Assembly (NCBI GenBank): GCA_934167685.1
Contig: CAKPLQ010000014.1
Span: 1 to 32,861, forward strand
DNA: 32,861 nucleotides
Source of the DNA: an uncultured Clostridia bacterium
Lineage (GTDB): Bacteria; Bacillota; Clostridia; TANB77; CAG-508
Reading direction: 5' to 3'
The position numbers and the translations under genes are program-made. Under the pieces are notes generated by a model. That model did no database searches and had not been told where the DNA came from. It worked only from the letters and a program-made list of their open reading frames with translations. Each line of letters begins with the position of its first letter. Position 1 is the stretch's first letter. Positions 1-6,991 of the stretch are shown piece by piece.

Positions 1-876
1 GATTTTAGCAAATTATTATCAAAAGAAAATATAATAGCAATTTTAGTTGCATCAATAATTTGTGGAATAGCAATAAGAATGTCTGCAGAAAAAGGAAAAA
101 AAGTATTAGAATTTTTAGTATCTGCTAATGATGTAATGCAAAATATTGTAAAAATCATAATGTATTATGCACCAATAGGTCTAGCATGTTATTTTGCAGC
201 ATTGATAGGAAGTTTTGGAGCATCAATTGCAGTGGGATATTTAAAAACATTTGTAGTATATACAGTTGTAGCAGTAGCATTTTATTTTATATTTTACACA
301 ATATATGCTTTTATTGCAGGTGGAAGAATAGGAGTAAAGTCATTTTGGAAAAATGCAATACCATCTACTTTAACATCACTTGCAACATGTTCAAGTGCAG
401 CATGTATTCCAGTAAATGTAGAATGTGCTAAAAAGATGGGAGTACCAGATGATATTGCAGAAACAACAATACCAATGGGAACAAGCTTCCACAAAGATGG
501 TTCAATGATAGGTTCTGTATTTAAAATTATGTTTTTAGTTTGCCTATTTGGAACAGCAATAAACACACCAGCAAGTATATTAAAAGTTTTAGGTGTTGCA
601 ATAGTTGCTAATTTATTGGTAACAGGCGTACCAATAGGTGGTGGAACAATTTCAGAAATGCTTATTATTACAATGATGGGATTTCCTGTAGCTGCCTTGC
701 CAATACTTACAATGGTTGCAACAATAATAGATGCACCTGCAACTATGCTTAATGTTGTAGGAGATACAGTTTCATCAATGATGGTAACAAGAATTGTTGA
801 TGGAAAAGACTGGATAAAAAATGATGAAGAAAAAAAGATAGAGATAACTGGAAAAAAGATTGAAAATGTGGTATAA
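1..876 (+). CDS. Dicarboxylate/amino acid:cation symporter (DAACS family), 5'-truncated
   Basis: The reading frame is open from base 1, so this is the C-terminal 291 residues of a protein that starts outside the window. It is a polytopic membrane protein that should couple uptake of a dicarboxylate or neutral/acidic amino acid to sodium or protons. The Ser-rich re-entrant loop is visible (TCSSAACIPVNVE), followed by a run starting IPMGTSFHKDG, where relatives such as SstT have IPLGAT plus a small-residue loop. The second conserved loop (GGGTISEMLI, then IDAPATMLNVVGDT) carries the Asp and Asn typical of the substrate and cation site. The HKDG stretch differs from the usual NMDG/NMAG and may mark a Clostridia-specific subfamily. 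The end is charged (KNDEEKKIEITGKK), as expected for a cytoplasmic tail. The family is secure; the substrate is not. Confidence 0.9.
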   Translation, partial: DFSKLLSKENIIAILVASIICGIAIRMSAEKGKKVLEFLVSANDVMQNIVKIIMYYAPIGLACYFAALIGSFGASIAVGYLKTFVVYTVVAVAFYFIFYTIYAFIAGGRIGVKSFWKNAIPSTLTSLATCSSAACIPVNVECAKKMGVPDDIAETTIPMGTSFHKDGSMIGSVFKIMFLVCLFGTAINTPASILKVLGVAIVANLLVTGVPIGGGTISEMLIITMMGFPVAALPILTMVATIIDAPATMLNVVGDTVSSMMVTRIVDGKDWIKNDEEKKIEITGKKIENVV

Positions 877-923
877 TAATCGAGATGACCAATGGTTTTG
901 TTTTTCTTAAAGGAGGAGCAAAT

Positions 924-1142
924 ATGAAAAACGCAATTATATCTTTTGTAACTCTAGTAATTAGTATGGTAATCTCGATTGCAGTTGTTACCCTACTAGC
1001 GGGACAATTAGGTGTTAAGATAACACATATTGTTTCAATAACTTTTGTTATAGAAGGAATATTGAGTTTAATGGGTGCTTTCCTAATATGGCCACCACTG
1101 GAAGAACTGGTAAATGGCATATTAGAAAAAATTAAAAAGTAA
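924..1142 (+). CDS. Small two-helix membrane protein, unknown function
   Basis: This encodes 72 residues, read as MKNAIISFVTLVISMVISIA onward. An in-frame ATG at 885 would add 13 residues, but AAAGGAGGAG ends a few bases before the ATG at 924, so 924 is the likely start. Two hydrophobic stretches (about residues 4-27 and 34-57) suggest a helical hairpin in the membrane. The tail, EELVNGILEKIKK, is a short charged amphipathic segment. It lies 47 bases after the symporter gene and ends at a strong terminator, so it may be the last gene of that transcript and a small accessory subunit. I do not recognise the family. Confidence 0.7.
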   Translation: MKNAIISFVTLVISMVISIAVVTLLAGQLGVKITHIVSITFVIEGILSLMGAFLIWPPLEELVNGILEKIKK

Positions 1143-1154
1143 TACTTTTTAATT

Positions 1155-1200
1155 AAAAACTGAATTTTTGAATTGTGTATAGTTCAAAAATTCAGTTTTT
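1155..1200. terminator. Bidirectional intrinsic terminator between the symporter unit and ytxC
   Basis: Perfect 18-bp inverted repeat (1155-1172 with 1183-1200) around a 10-base loop. A-runs on one side and T-runs on the other let it act on both strands. The ytxC stop codon lies inside the right arm. Confidence 0.85.
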
Positions 1201-2052
1201 CTTTGTAATATTAATTTGTTTATATATATTGCAAATATCACAATTATAGCAAATATCAATACGATTTTCAAAGATTAATTTTAAGGTATTAATAAAATCT
1301 AAATTTGTAGTTTGAGAAACAAGATGTAGGTGAATTTTTTTGGGTAACATAGTAAGCAATGTATTTAGAACATAGTCATTATTTGAAAATGATACATCAG
1401 ATAGATATTTAGCTTTTAGTAAATTTTTATCTATTGAAATTTTATTCATATTTTCATCTAATAATATTATCTGATTATTAAAAGATATTACATGGACAGT
1501 TAAGTTAGATGGTGACTGAGAGTTTATATATAATCTTAAGAGTGATACAAATTCTAAGTATTCTCTTTCAATAATAAACTCATTTACAGATAAATCAACT
1601 AAATCTTCAAGTAATTTTCTATATTTACCAAGTCTAAAATTTGTAAAACCACTTATAAGAAGATTATGATGTGTGGATATATATTCGTAAAATATATCAA
1701 ATAAAAAAAGCTGTCTATTAGGTAAAGAAAATTCACTGGAATCACAGAGATTTTCTTCACATAATTTTAATATAGTATTAAATTCGGAATTTTCAAAATA
1801 AAAATAATTCGAGTGTAATATTTGCTTTATAATGTTTTCTTCAAAATAATCTATTACTAAATAAGATAAGATTGTTGCAAGTTTTGTATAGAAGAGCTCT
1901 TTGTCTATTCCTTTATAATGAATGATGATATTTTTGTAGTTTTTGAATTTGTTTTTGGAATAAAAAGTATTTAACATGTTAAAACTTGAAAATTCATTTT
2001 GCAAATATTCTAATATCTGTTTATTGTTTGTCTTTATACATAGTGAACTCAT
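1192..2052 (-). CDS. ytxC: YtxC-like sporulation protein
   Basis: About 286 residues. The ORF extends to 2070, but AAAGGAG sits in that extension at the right distance before the ATG at 2052 (MSSLCIKTNN), so 2052 is preferred. The second half carries the YtxC family signature: SGFTNFRLGKYRKLLEDLVD, then the NEFIIEREYLEFVSLLRLYI run, YLSDVSFSNNDYVLNTLLT, and a C-terminal Cys cluster (ICYNCDICNIY). The length matches B. subtilis YtxC. The family is conserved in endospore formers and its biochemical role is unknown. No signal peptide or membrane segment is evident. It is transcribed alone on the minus strand, converging on the symporter unit, from a region with two inverted repeats. Confidence 0.85.
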   Translation of the reverse strand: MSSLCIKTNNKQILEYLQNEFSSFNMLNTFYSKNKFKNYKNIIIHYKGIDKELFYTKLATILSYLVIDYFEENIIKQILHSNYFYFENSEFNTILKLCEENLCDSSEFSLPNRQLFLFDIFYEYISTHHNLLISGFTNFRLGKYRKLLEDLVDLSVNEFIIEREYLEFVSLLRLYINSQSPSNLTVHVISFNNQIILLDENMNKISIDKNLLKAKYLSDVSFSNNDYVLNTLLTMLPKKIHLHLVSQTTNLDFINTLKLIFENRIDICYNCDICNIYKQINITKKN

Positions 2053-2071
2053 AAATGGCTCCTTTTTCATT

Positions 2072-2128
2072 TTGTATAGTATTTGCTAAAATTAGAATTC
2101 TATACAATGTTAGAATATAATATTCTAA
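2072..2128 (-). promoter_or_regulatory. Two inverted repeats upstream of ytxC, operator-like
   Basis: TTGTATAG (2072-2079) pairs with CTATACAA (2100-2107) across 20 bases. Immediately upstream is a second palindrome, TTAGAATA-TAA-TATTCTAA (2110-2128). Both lie within 80 bases of the ytxC start, where promoter and operator elements are expected. No clean -35/-10 pair was identified. Confidence 0.4.
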
Positions 2129-2173
2129 AATAAAAAAAATGAAACTTGTTTATACTTAGATTGTAATCAAAGA

Positions 2174-2218
2174 AAAAATAAAAGAAAATTATTTCAGCAA
2201 TAATTTTCTTTTATTTTT
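2174..2218 (-). terminator. Intrinsic terminator of the GH57/DUF4912 unit
   Basis: 20-bp inverted repeat (2174-2193 with 2199-2218) around a 5-base loop, running into T-rich sequence on the minus strand. It touches the stop codon of the GH57 gene. Confidence 0.75.
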
Positions 2219-3810
2219 TATAATTTATGATAAATATTATAATCAATGTCAGGGAATATACAATCTTTTGCTTGAATATCTTTTAAGAAATCTGTATCAA
2301 TTTTATTATCCTTGATTTCATAATACAATTTAGTAAAACGACCAATATGGTCTTTAATACGTTTTTTTGCATAATCAACCATAGTACCATTAGTAATAAT
2401 AAATAGCCAACAACTTGTTTGAGCTAAAAGTAATTCACGAGAAGCTTGGTTAAGAGCTTCTTTAACAATTCCATTTTCTAAATTTGGATATGTTGTTGCA
2501 AGTTCAATCATTCTATCAGCAGCTTTATGCAAATGACGATGAACATAATCATTAGTAGGGTTTAACCAAACACCACTATAACCATTAGCGCCCCAACTTG
2601 AGCGACAAGGAGTACTAACCTGAATTTCTGGATACTTGTCGATATATTCAGAAGGAGTAATCAATTCAAAATTGCACTCATCATAATAAATCTTTTTAAA
2701 TAAAATATATAACCAATAAGGACCTTCATACCACCAATGACCATATAATTCAGCATCATAAGGACATAGAATAATTGGAGGTTTATCCATATAAGCTGCA
2801 ACGTTGTTGATTTGCTCAGTACGAGAATTCATAAAATGACCTGCTTGTCTTTCTGCAGAATCATGAGCCCATTGAACATCATAATAATCCTTTTGCTCAG
2901 TTTTACCAGTAATTCTATGATATTTTATACCAGTATGAACACGAACACCATTATGTGCAATATAAGGTTTAATATAATCATAATCAGCTTCATAACCAAT
3001 ATCTCTATAAAATTCTCTATAATTGTAATCACCTGGATATCCATCGATAGAACTCCAAACTTGTTGCGATGAAGTCATATCACGCCCAAAGCAAACTAAA
3101 CCGCCAGGAGAGACAATAGGAGCATAAGTTCCATAAATAGGTGTAGGGTCAGCATATAAAATTCCATGAGATTCTACAATTGCATATTCAATTCCAAATT
3201 CTTTAAGATATTTATCGGCTTCTGGAACATAACCACATTCAGGTAACCAAATACCACGAGGTTTTCTTCCAAAAAATCTTTCATATGTTTGAACACCAAC
3301 AGCAATTTGAGCTCTAATAGCTTCTTCATTAACATATAAAATAGGGAAGTAACCATGAGTTGCGCCACAAGTGATAATTTCTAATACACCAATATCTTGA
3401 AAATGTTTAAATTGTTCAATAATATTACATTTCCAAACATCTCTAAAAAGATGTAAATCATTAGAATATCTATCATAATAATAATGAGAAAGTCTATTAA
3501 CTCTTTCATTATCCTTAGTACGTTCAATTTCTTTTTTAGAAAGTTCTATTAATTTTTCTAAATAATGAATATATTTTTGTTGTAGTAATTTATTATCAAA
3601 CATAGAAAGTAGAGTAGGGGTAATAGACATCGTAATCCTAAAATTAACTCCTTCATCAACTAGTTTTTGATAATTTTGTAATAATGGTATATATGTTTCA
3701 GAAATTGCTTCATATAACCATGACTCTTCTAAATAATCATCACTTTCAGGATGATGTATAAATGGAAGATGTGCATGTAATACAAAACTTACATAACCTT
3801 TTTTTTGCAT
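2218..3810 (-). CDS. GH57 family 1,4-alpha-glucan branching enzyme-like protein
   Basis: 530 residues, full length. The N-terminus reads GYVSFVLHAHLPFIHHPE, the first conserved GH57 motif (HxHxP-type). The WLPECGY motif places the expected nucleophile at Glu191, and YDAELYGHWWYEG places the expected acid/base at Asp352. SSWGANGYSGVWLN and the helical C-terminal domain match the TK1436/DUF1957 branching-enzyme branch rather than GH57 amylases. The expected reaction is transfer of alpha-1,4 glucan segments to make alpha-1,6 branches in glycogen. The start has AAGGAG seven bases upstream. It is the second gene after the DUF4912 gene on the same strand, with repeat pair A between them. DUF4912 proteins commonly neighbour GH57 genes in Clostridia. 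The family is secure; activity on glycogen is inferred. Confidence 0.92.
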   Translation of the reverse strand: MQKKGYVSFVLHAHLPFIHHPESDDYLEESWLYEAISETYIPLLQNYQKLVDEGVNFRITMSITPTLLSMFDNKLLQQKYIHYLEKLIELSKKEIERTKDNERVNRLSHYYYDRYSNDLHLFRDVWKCNIIEQFKHFQDIGVLEIITCGATHGYFPILYVNEEAIRAQIAVGVQTYERFFGRKPRGIWLPECGYVPEADKYLKEFGIEYAIVESHGILYADPTPIYGTYAPIVSPGGLVCFGRDMTSSQQVWSSIDGYPGDYNYREFYRDIGYEADYDYIKPYIAHNGVRVHTGIKYHRITGKTEQKDYYDVQWAHDSAERQAGHFMNSRTEQINNVAAYMDKPPIILCPYDAELYGHWWYEGPYWLYILFKKIYYDECNFELITPSEYIDKYPEIQVSTPCRSSWGANGYSGVWLNPTNDYVHRHLHKAADRMIELATTYPNLENGIVKEALNQASRELLLAQTSCWLFIITNGTMVDYAKKRIKDHIGRFTKLYYEIKDNKIDTDFLKDIQAKDCIFPDIDYNIYHKL

Positions 3811-3839
3811 TTTTTTCTCCTTTTTGAATTTTTAAATTT

Positions 3840-3906
3840 TGCACGTTTGGGACCGGTTCTCTGCCGTGCAATTTTTGCACCGTTGGGACCGGTTCTTAAC
3901 GGTGCA
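3840..3906. repeat. Paired palindromic repeat, locus A (2 units of 31 bp)
   Basis: Unit 1 is 3840-3870 (arms TGCACG / CGTGCA); unit 2 is 3876-3906 (arms TGCACCGTT / AACGGTGCA with one base change). Both contain GGGACCGGTTCT. They are spaced 36 bases centre to centre and lie between two co-directional minus-strand genes. Confidence 0.9.
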
Positions 3907-3938
3907 TTTTTTATGTAATAAATGCCGTAGGTTAATTC

Positions 3939-4850
3939 CTACGACATTAGACTTCCTGATGATGGATTTCCACCAGAAGATGGATTGTTTTTGATTCTTT
4001 CAAATATTGAAAGGTCGTTGCTTTGATAAATTCCAAAATACATATCTTTTAATAATTCTTCACTTATATATGGTATGTTTTGAACACATTTCATTGCTGG
4101 AAGATGTTTTACTATTTCGAATAATGAGATTGATTTTTCGTTAGAGTTTTTTACGTTTCTAATTTTTATTGTGTTATTCTCATTTGTGCTAAATAATACA
4201 TGGTCATTTGGGGATTCAATTTCATTTGAAGTTGAAACATATATGTAATCTGTTTTTATTTTTTCTTCAATTTCTTTTGTTGCATCTGCATTGTAATAAT
4301 TAGGACGTCTACCAAGTTCAACTCTATAATCGCATTTACTGTCATTTATATGTAAATACCAACTATTGGCAAAATCATTTATTGGAATTTCGAAACTATA
4401 TTTCATAGTGTCATTGTGAATTATTAATACAGGTCTAGTTATATTAAAGAAATTTTCTCCATATTGATTTATATAATTTTCTCTATCAGAATCTGCAATA
4501 TCCCAGTATACAAATAGAGTATTAGGGGTTTGATAAAGTATTTTTACAACTGTTTCGTTATATCTATATGGTAAATCATAATATTCTACAATTTCAGCTG
4601 GTTGTTTTTTGTTTACAATTTTTTTGCTAGTTGACTTTTTTGTACTAGTTGTTACTGATTTTTTTGTGGTAACTTTTGACTTTTTTGCTATTGCACTTTT
4701 TGCAACAACTTTTTTCGCTGTAGCTTTTTTTGCAGTTTTAGTCTTTTTGGTAGATGATTTTGATTTATTTGAACTGCTTTTGGCAGTAACCTTTTTTGTC
4801 GTCTTTTTATTTAATTTATTCTCATTTGTTTCTTTTGTTTTTGCTGGCAT
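3939..4850 (-). CDS. DUF4912 protein with Lys-rich N-terminal tail
   Basis: 303 residues. Residues 1-82 are a low-complexity basic tail of Lys, Ala, Thr and Ser (KKTTKKVTAK, KKATAKKVVAK), resembling histone H1-like or nucleic-acid/polyanion-binding tails. Residues about 88-205 form the DUF4912 domain, visible as YYDLPYRYNETVVKILYQ, LFVYWDIAD, NSWYLHIN and CDYRVELGRR. This is a beta-rich fold of the starch/carbohydrate-binding type. The C-terminus is Gly/Ser/Pro-rich (NPSSGGNPSSGSLMS). AGGAGG precedes the ATG. It is followed by the GH57 branching-type enzyme, so a role in glycogen handling, perhaps as a targeting or regulatory protein, is plausible but unproven. Confidence 0.85.
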   Translation of the reverse strand: MPAKTKETNENKLNKKTTKKVTAKSSSNKSKSSTKKTKTAKKATAKKVVAKSAIAKKSKVTTKKSVTTSTKKSTSKKIVNKKQPAEIVEYYDLPYRYNETVVKILYQTPNTLFVYWDIADSDRENYINQYGENFFNITRPVLIIHNDTMKYSFEIPINDFANSWYLHINDSKCDYRVELGRRPNYYNADATKEIEEKIKTDYIYVSTSNEIESPNDHVLFSTNENNTIKIRNVKNSNEKSISLFEIVKHLPAMKCVQNIPYISEELLKDMYFGIYQSNDLSIFERIKNNPSSGGNPSSGSLMS

Positions 4851-4886
4851 TTTTTATCCTCCTATGTAAAAGACATTATTTCCTAT

Positions 4887-4915
4887 ATACTATAACAAAA
4901 TGAAAATAAATTCAA
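4887..4915 (-). promoter_or_regulatory. Candidate promoter for the DUF4912-GH57 unit
   Basis: On the minus strand, TTGAAT (4910-4915) is followed after 17 bases by TAGTAT (4887-4892), about 35 bases before the DUF4912 start codon. Confidence 0.5.
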
Positions 4916-4957
4916 GAGAAAACGTAAAAAAAGTAATTTTTTTTTTGGGCAAAAGTA

Positions 4958-4986
4958 TTGACAAAAATATCCAAGCATTGTATAAT
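4958..4986 (+). promoter_or_regulatory. Consensus housekeeping promoter for infC-rpmI-rplT
   Basis: TTGACA (4958-4963), a 17-base spacer and TATAAT (4981-4986): both hexamers match the vegetative sigma factor consensus exactly, as expected for a translation operon. Confidence 0.9.
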
Positions 4987-4992
4987 AATATT

Positions 4993-5121
4993 CGTTACAA
5001 GAAGAAGTTATCCACTTCTCACCTTATCTTTGTGGAAAAAGGTTAGAAAAATTATATTTATATTTAGAAAAAATATATCTATATTTATGTGGAATTGACT
5101 TGTAACAGGGTCAATTTTTTT
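4993..5121 (+). promoter_or_regulatory. Attenuator-like 5' leader of infC (candidate L20 leader)
   Basis: A roughly 170-base leader separates the promoter from infC. AATTGAC (5093-5099) pairs with GTCAATT (5110-5116) and is followed by a T-run, forming a terminator. CTTGTAAC (5099-5106), which overlaps the terminator stem and loop, is exactly complementary to GTTACAAG (4994-5001) at the very 5' end, giving a mutually exclusive long-range pairing. A small hairpin AGAAGT/ACTTCT follows the 5' element. In Firmicutes this operon is known to be controlled by ribosomal protein L20 binding such a leader. The assignment rests on position and architecture, not on a covariance-model match. The rest of the 312-base gap (4851-5162) holds only the two promoters and A/T-rich sequence. 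Confidence 0.7.
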
Positions 5122-5162
5122 ATTTATAAAAAATTACCATTAAAAAATAGGAGGTGTTTTAT

Positions 5163-5675
5163 ATAAAACAAGAATTACCTACAAATGGTCAAATACGTGC
5201 AAAGGAAGTACAATTAATAAGTGAAACTGGAGACAAATTAGGAATAGTTCCATTAGCAAGAGCTTTAGAATTAGCAACAGAAAAAAAATTAGATTTAGTA
5301 TTAGTATCACCAAATTCACAAGTACCAGTGTGCAAAATAATGAATTATGGAAAATACAAGTTTGAACAAGCTAAAAAAGAAAAAGAAGCTAAGAAAAAAC
5401 AAAGAACACAAGAAACTAAGGAATTAAGAATAACTCCAAATATCGAAGAACATGACTTTGGATTTAAAGCTAAAAATGCAAGAAAATTCTTAGAAGATGG
5501 AAACAAAGTAAAAATAACAGTACGTTTCAGGGGAAGAGAATTAAATAACACAAAATTAGGAGAACAAGTTTTAAATCAATTTATAGATAATCTAGAAGAT
5601 ATTTCTGTAGTAGAAAAGAAGCCAAAACTAGAAGGAAAGAACATGTTCATTATACTAGCTAAAAAAGCCAATTAA
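5163..5675 (+). CDS. infC: Translation initiation factor IF-3
   Basis: 170 residues from the proposed start. IF-3 binds the 30S subunit, keeps it apart from 50S and proofreads the start codon. The N-domain (QIRAKEVQLI, KLGIVPLARALELA, LDLVLVSPNSQVPVCKIMNY) and C-domain (HDFGFKAKNARKFL, VKITVRFRGRE, NMFIILAKK) are both complete and joined by a Lys-rich linker. The only in-frame standard start nearby is GTG at 5154, but it overlaps AGGAGG (5149-5154). ATA at 5163 lies eight bases after AGGAGG and gives an N-terminus (xKQELPTNGQIR) aligning with other IF-3s. infC is known for non-standard start codons that IF-3 itself discriminates against, giving autoregulation. First gene of infC-rpmI-rplT. 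Confidence 0.95.
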   Translation: MKQELPTNGQIRAKEVQLISETGDKLGIVPLARALELATEKKLDLVLVSPNSQVPVCKIMNYGKYKFEQAKKEKEAKKKQRTQETKELRITPNIEEHDFGFKAKNARKFLEDGNKVKITVRFRGRELNNTKLGEQVLNQFIDNLEDISVVEKKPKLEGKNMFIILAKKAN

Positions 5676-5719
5676 ATGGCTTAAAATATATTAACAAACT
5701 TGAAAGGAGCGAAAATGCT

Positions 5720-5923
5720 ATGCCAAAATTAAAAACAAACAAAGCTGCAAAGAAAAGATATTCTTTAACAGCAACAGGAAAAGTAAAAAGAACAACAGCT
5801 AATAGAAGACACTTATTAGCAAATAAAACAAAAAGACAAAAATTATCAAGCAGACGCCCAGGAGCATATGCAGATAAAACATGCGAAAATACAATAAAAA
5901 AATTATTACCATATGGTAACTAG
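5720..5923 (+). CDS. rpmI: 50S ribosomal protein bL35
   Basis: 67 residues, close to the usual length for bL35. Typical sequence: MPKLKTNKAAKKRYSLTATG, a KRTTANRRHLLANKTKRQK core and a C-terminal NTIKKLLPYGN. The protein is small, very basic and sits on the large subunit. AAGGAG lies ten bases before the ATG. Another ATG at 5715 is out of frame. It is 44 bases after infC and 25 bases before rplT, the standard gene order, so it is expected to be co-transcribed and under the same leader control. Confidence 0.97.
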   Translation: MPKLKTNKAAKKRYSLTATGKVKRTTANRRHLLANKTKRQKLSSRRPGAYADKTCENTIKKLLPYGN

Positions 5924-5948
5924 AAAGTAATTTGAGGAGGGAAAATAA

Positions 5949-6299
5949 ATGGCAAGAGTAAAATCAGCAAGAACAACAAGAGCAAGACATAAAAAAGTAT
6001 TAAAACAAGCAAAAGGATATTATGGTGCAAAACACTATAGATTTAGAAATGCTAATCAAGCAGTATTAAAATCATTAGCATATGCTTATGTTGGAAGAAA
6101 AGATAAAAAGAGTAATTTCAGAAAATTGTGGATAGCAAGAATAAATGCTGCTGCAAGAATGAATGGAACAACATATAGTAAATTAATCGCAGGATTAAAA
6201 AAAGCTAATGTTACAATAAATAGAAAAATGTTAGCAGAAATTGCTGTAAATGATCCAAAAGCATTTACAGAAATCGCTGAAATTGCAAAAAATGCATAA
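5949..6299 (+). CDS. rplT: 50S ribosomal protein bL20
   Basis: 116 residues. The canonical N-terminus is MARVKSARTTRARHKKVLKQ, followed by GYYGAKHYRFRNANQAVLKS, LWIARINAAARMNGTTYSKL and a C-terminal globular domain that binds 23S rRNA. L20 is an early assembly protein and, in Firmicutes and enterobacteria, the repressor of its own operon, which fits the leader seen upstream of infC. GAGGAGGG precedes the ATG. It is the last gene of the operon; a 20-bp hairpin follows. Confidence 0.98.
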   Translation: MARVKSARTTRARHKKVLKQAKGYYGAKHYRFRNANQAVLKSLAYAYVGRKDKKSNFRKLWIARINAAARMNGTTYSKLIAGLKKANVTINRKMLAEIAVNDPKAFTEIAEIAKNA

Positions 6300-6306
6300 A
6301 TATATT

Positions 6307-6351
6307 AGGAGGTCTTACTTTAAAATTTAATATTTTAAAGTGAGATCTCCT
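6307..6351 (+). other. 20-bp hairpin after rplT carrying an AGGAGG in its stem
   Basis: 6307-6326 pairs with 6332-6351 along 20 base pairs (two G-T wobbles) around the loop TTAAT. The left arm starts with AGGAGG, which the stem would hide. No proper T-run follows, so it is either a weak terminator, an RNA-processing or 3'-end stability element for the rplT message, or a relic. Confidence 0.6.
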
Positions 6352-6385
6352 TGTGCGTTTTAAAATACAATAGGAGGAAACAAAA

Positions 6386-6988
6386 ATGAACATAGGAATA
6401 GACATAGATGGAGTATTAACAGATATGGAAAGAGAAGTTACAGACTATGCAACTAAAATGTGTGTAGAAGAAGGATTGCCAATAGAAGTAGATGTTAGTA
6501 AGTACTATGAAACAGATTCTTTTAATTGGACACAAGAACAATCATATAGATTTTGGAATAAATATTTAGTTCCATATGTAGTAGAAAGTAATGCAAGAAA
6601 ATACTCTAAAGAAATAATAGAAAAATTAAGAAAAGAAGGAAACAAAATATATATAATAACAGCAAGAGATGAAAGTGGAATGCCAGAAGAATATTATGGA
6701 AAGATGCAACAATTAACAAAAGAATGGTTAAAAAAATATGAAATTGAATATGATAAACTAATATTTGCAAAAGATAAAGAAAAGTTACAAAGATGTATAG
6801 AAAATAATATAGATGTAATGATAGAAGATAGCCCAAGTAATATAGAAAATATTTCAACTAAAATTAATGTTATTAAATTTGATTGCCAATATAATAGGAA
6901 CATGGAAGGAAAGAATATTATAACAGCTTATAGTTGGTATCATATATATGATATAATCAAAAAAATAAAGAAAGAAAAAGGAGAGTAA
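6386..6988 (+). CDS. HAD-superfamily 5'(3')-deoxyribonucleotidase-like phosphatase
   Basis: 200 residues. The first HAD motif is MNIGIDIDGVLTD, with the nucleophile Asp6 and general acid/base Asp8. The second is IYIITARDE (Thr), and the last is IDVMIEDSPSNIEN, with acidic metal ligands. Spacing and length fit the NT5C family, which removes phosphate from deoxynucleoside monophosphates in the cytoplasm. There is a clear AGGAGG at the start. It ends four bases before guaB with guaB's ribosome binding site inside its last codons, so the two are probably translated from one message. A nucleotide-pool role next to IMP dehydrogenase makes sense, but the exact substrate cannot be read from the sequence. 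Confidence 0.8.
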   Translation: MNIGIDIDGVLTDMEREVTDYATKMCVEEGLPIEVDVSKYYETDSFNWTQEQSYRFWNKYLVPYVVESNARKYSKEIIEKLRKEGNKIYIITARDESGMPEEYYGKMQQLTKEWLKKYEIEYDKLIFAKDKEKLQRCIENNIDVMIEDSPSNIENISTKINVIKFDCQYNRNMEGKNIITAYSWYHIYDIIKKIKKEKGE

Positions 6989-6991
6989 AAA

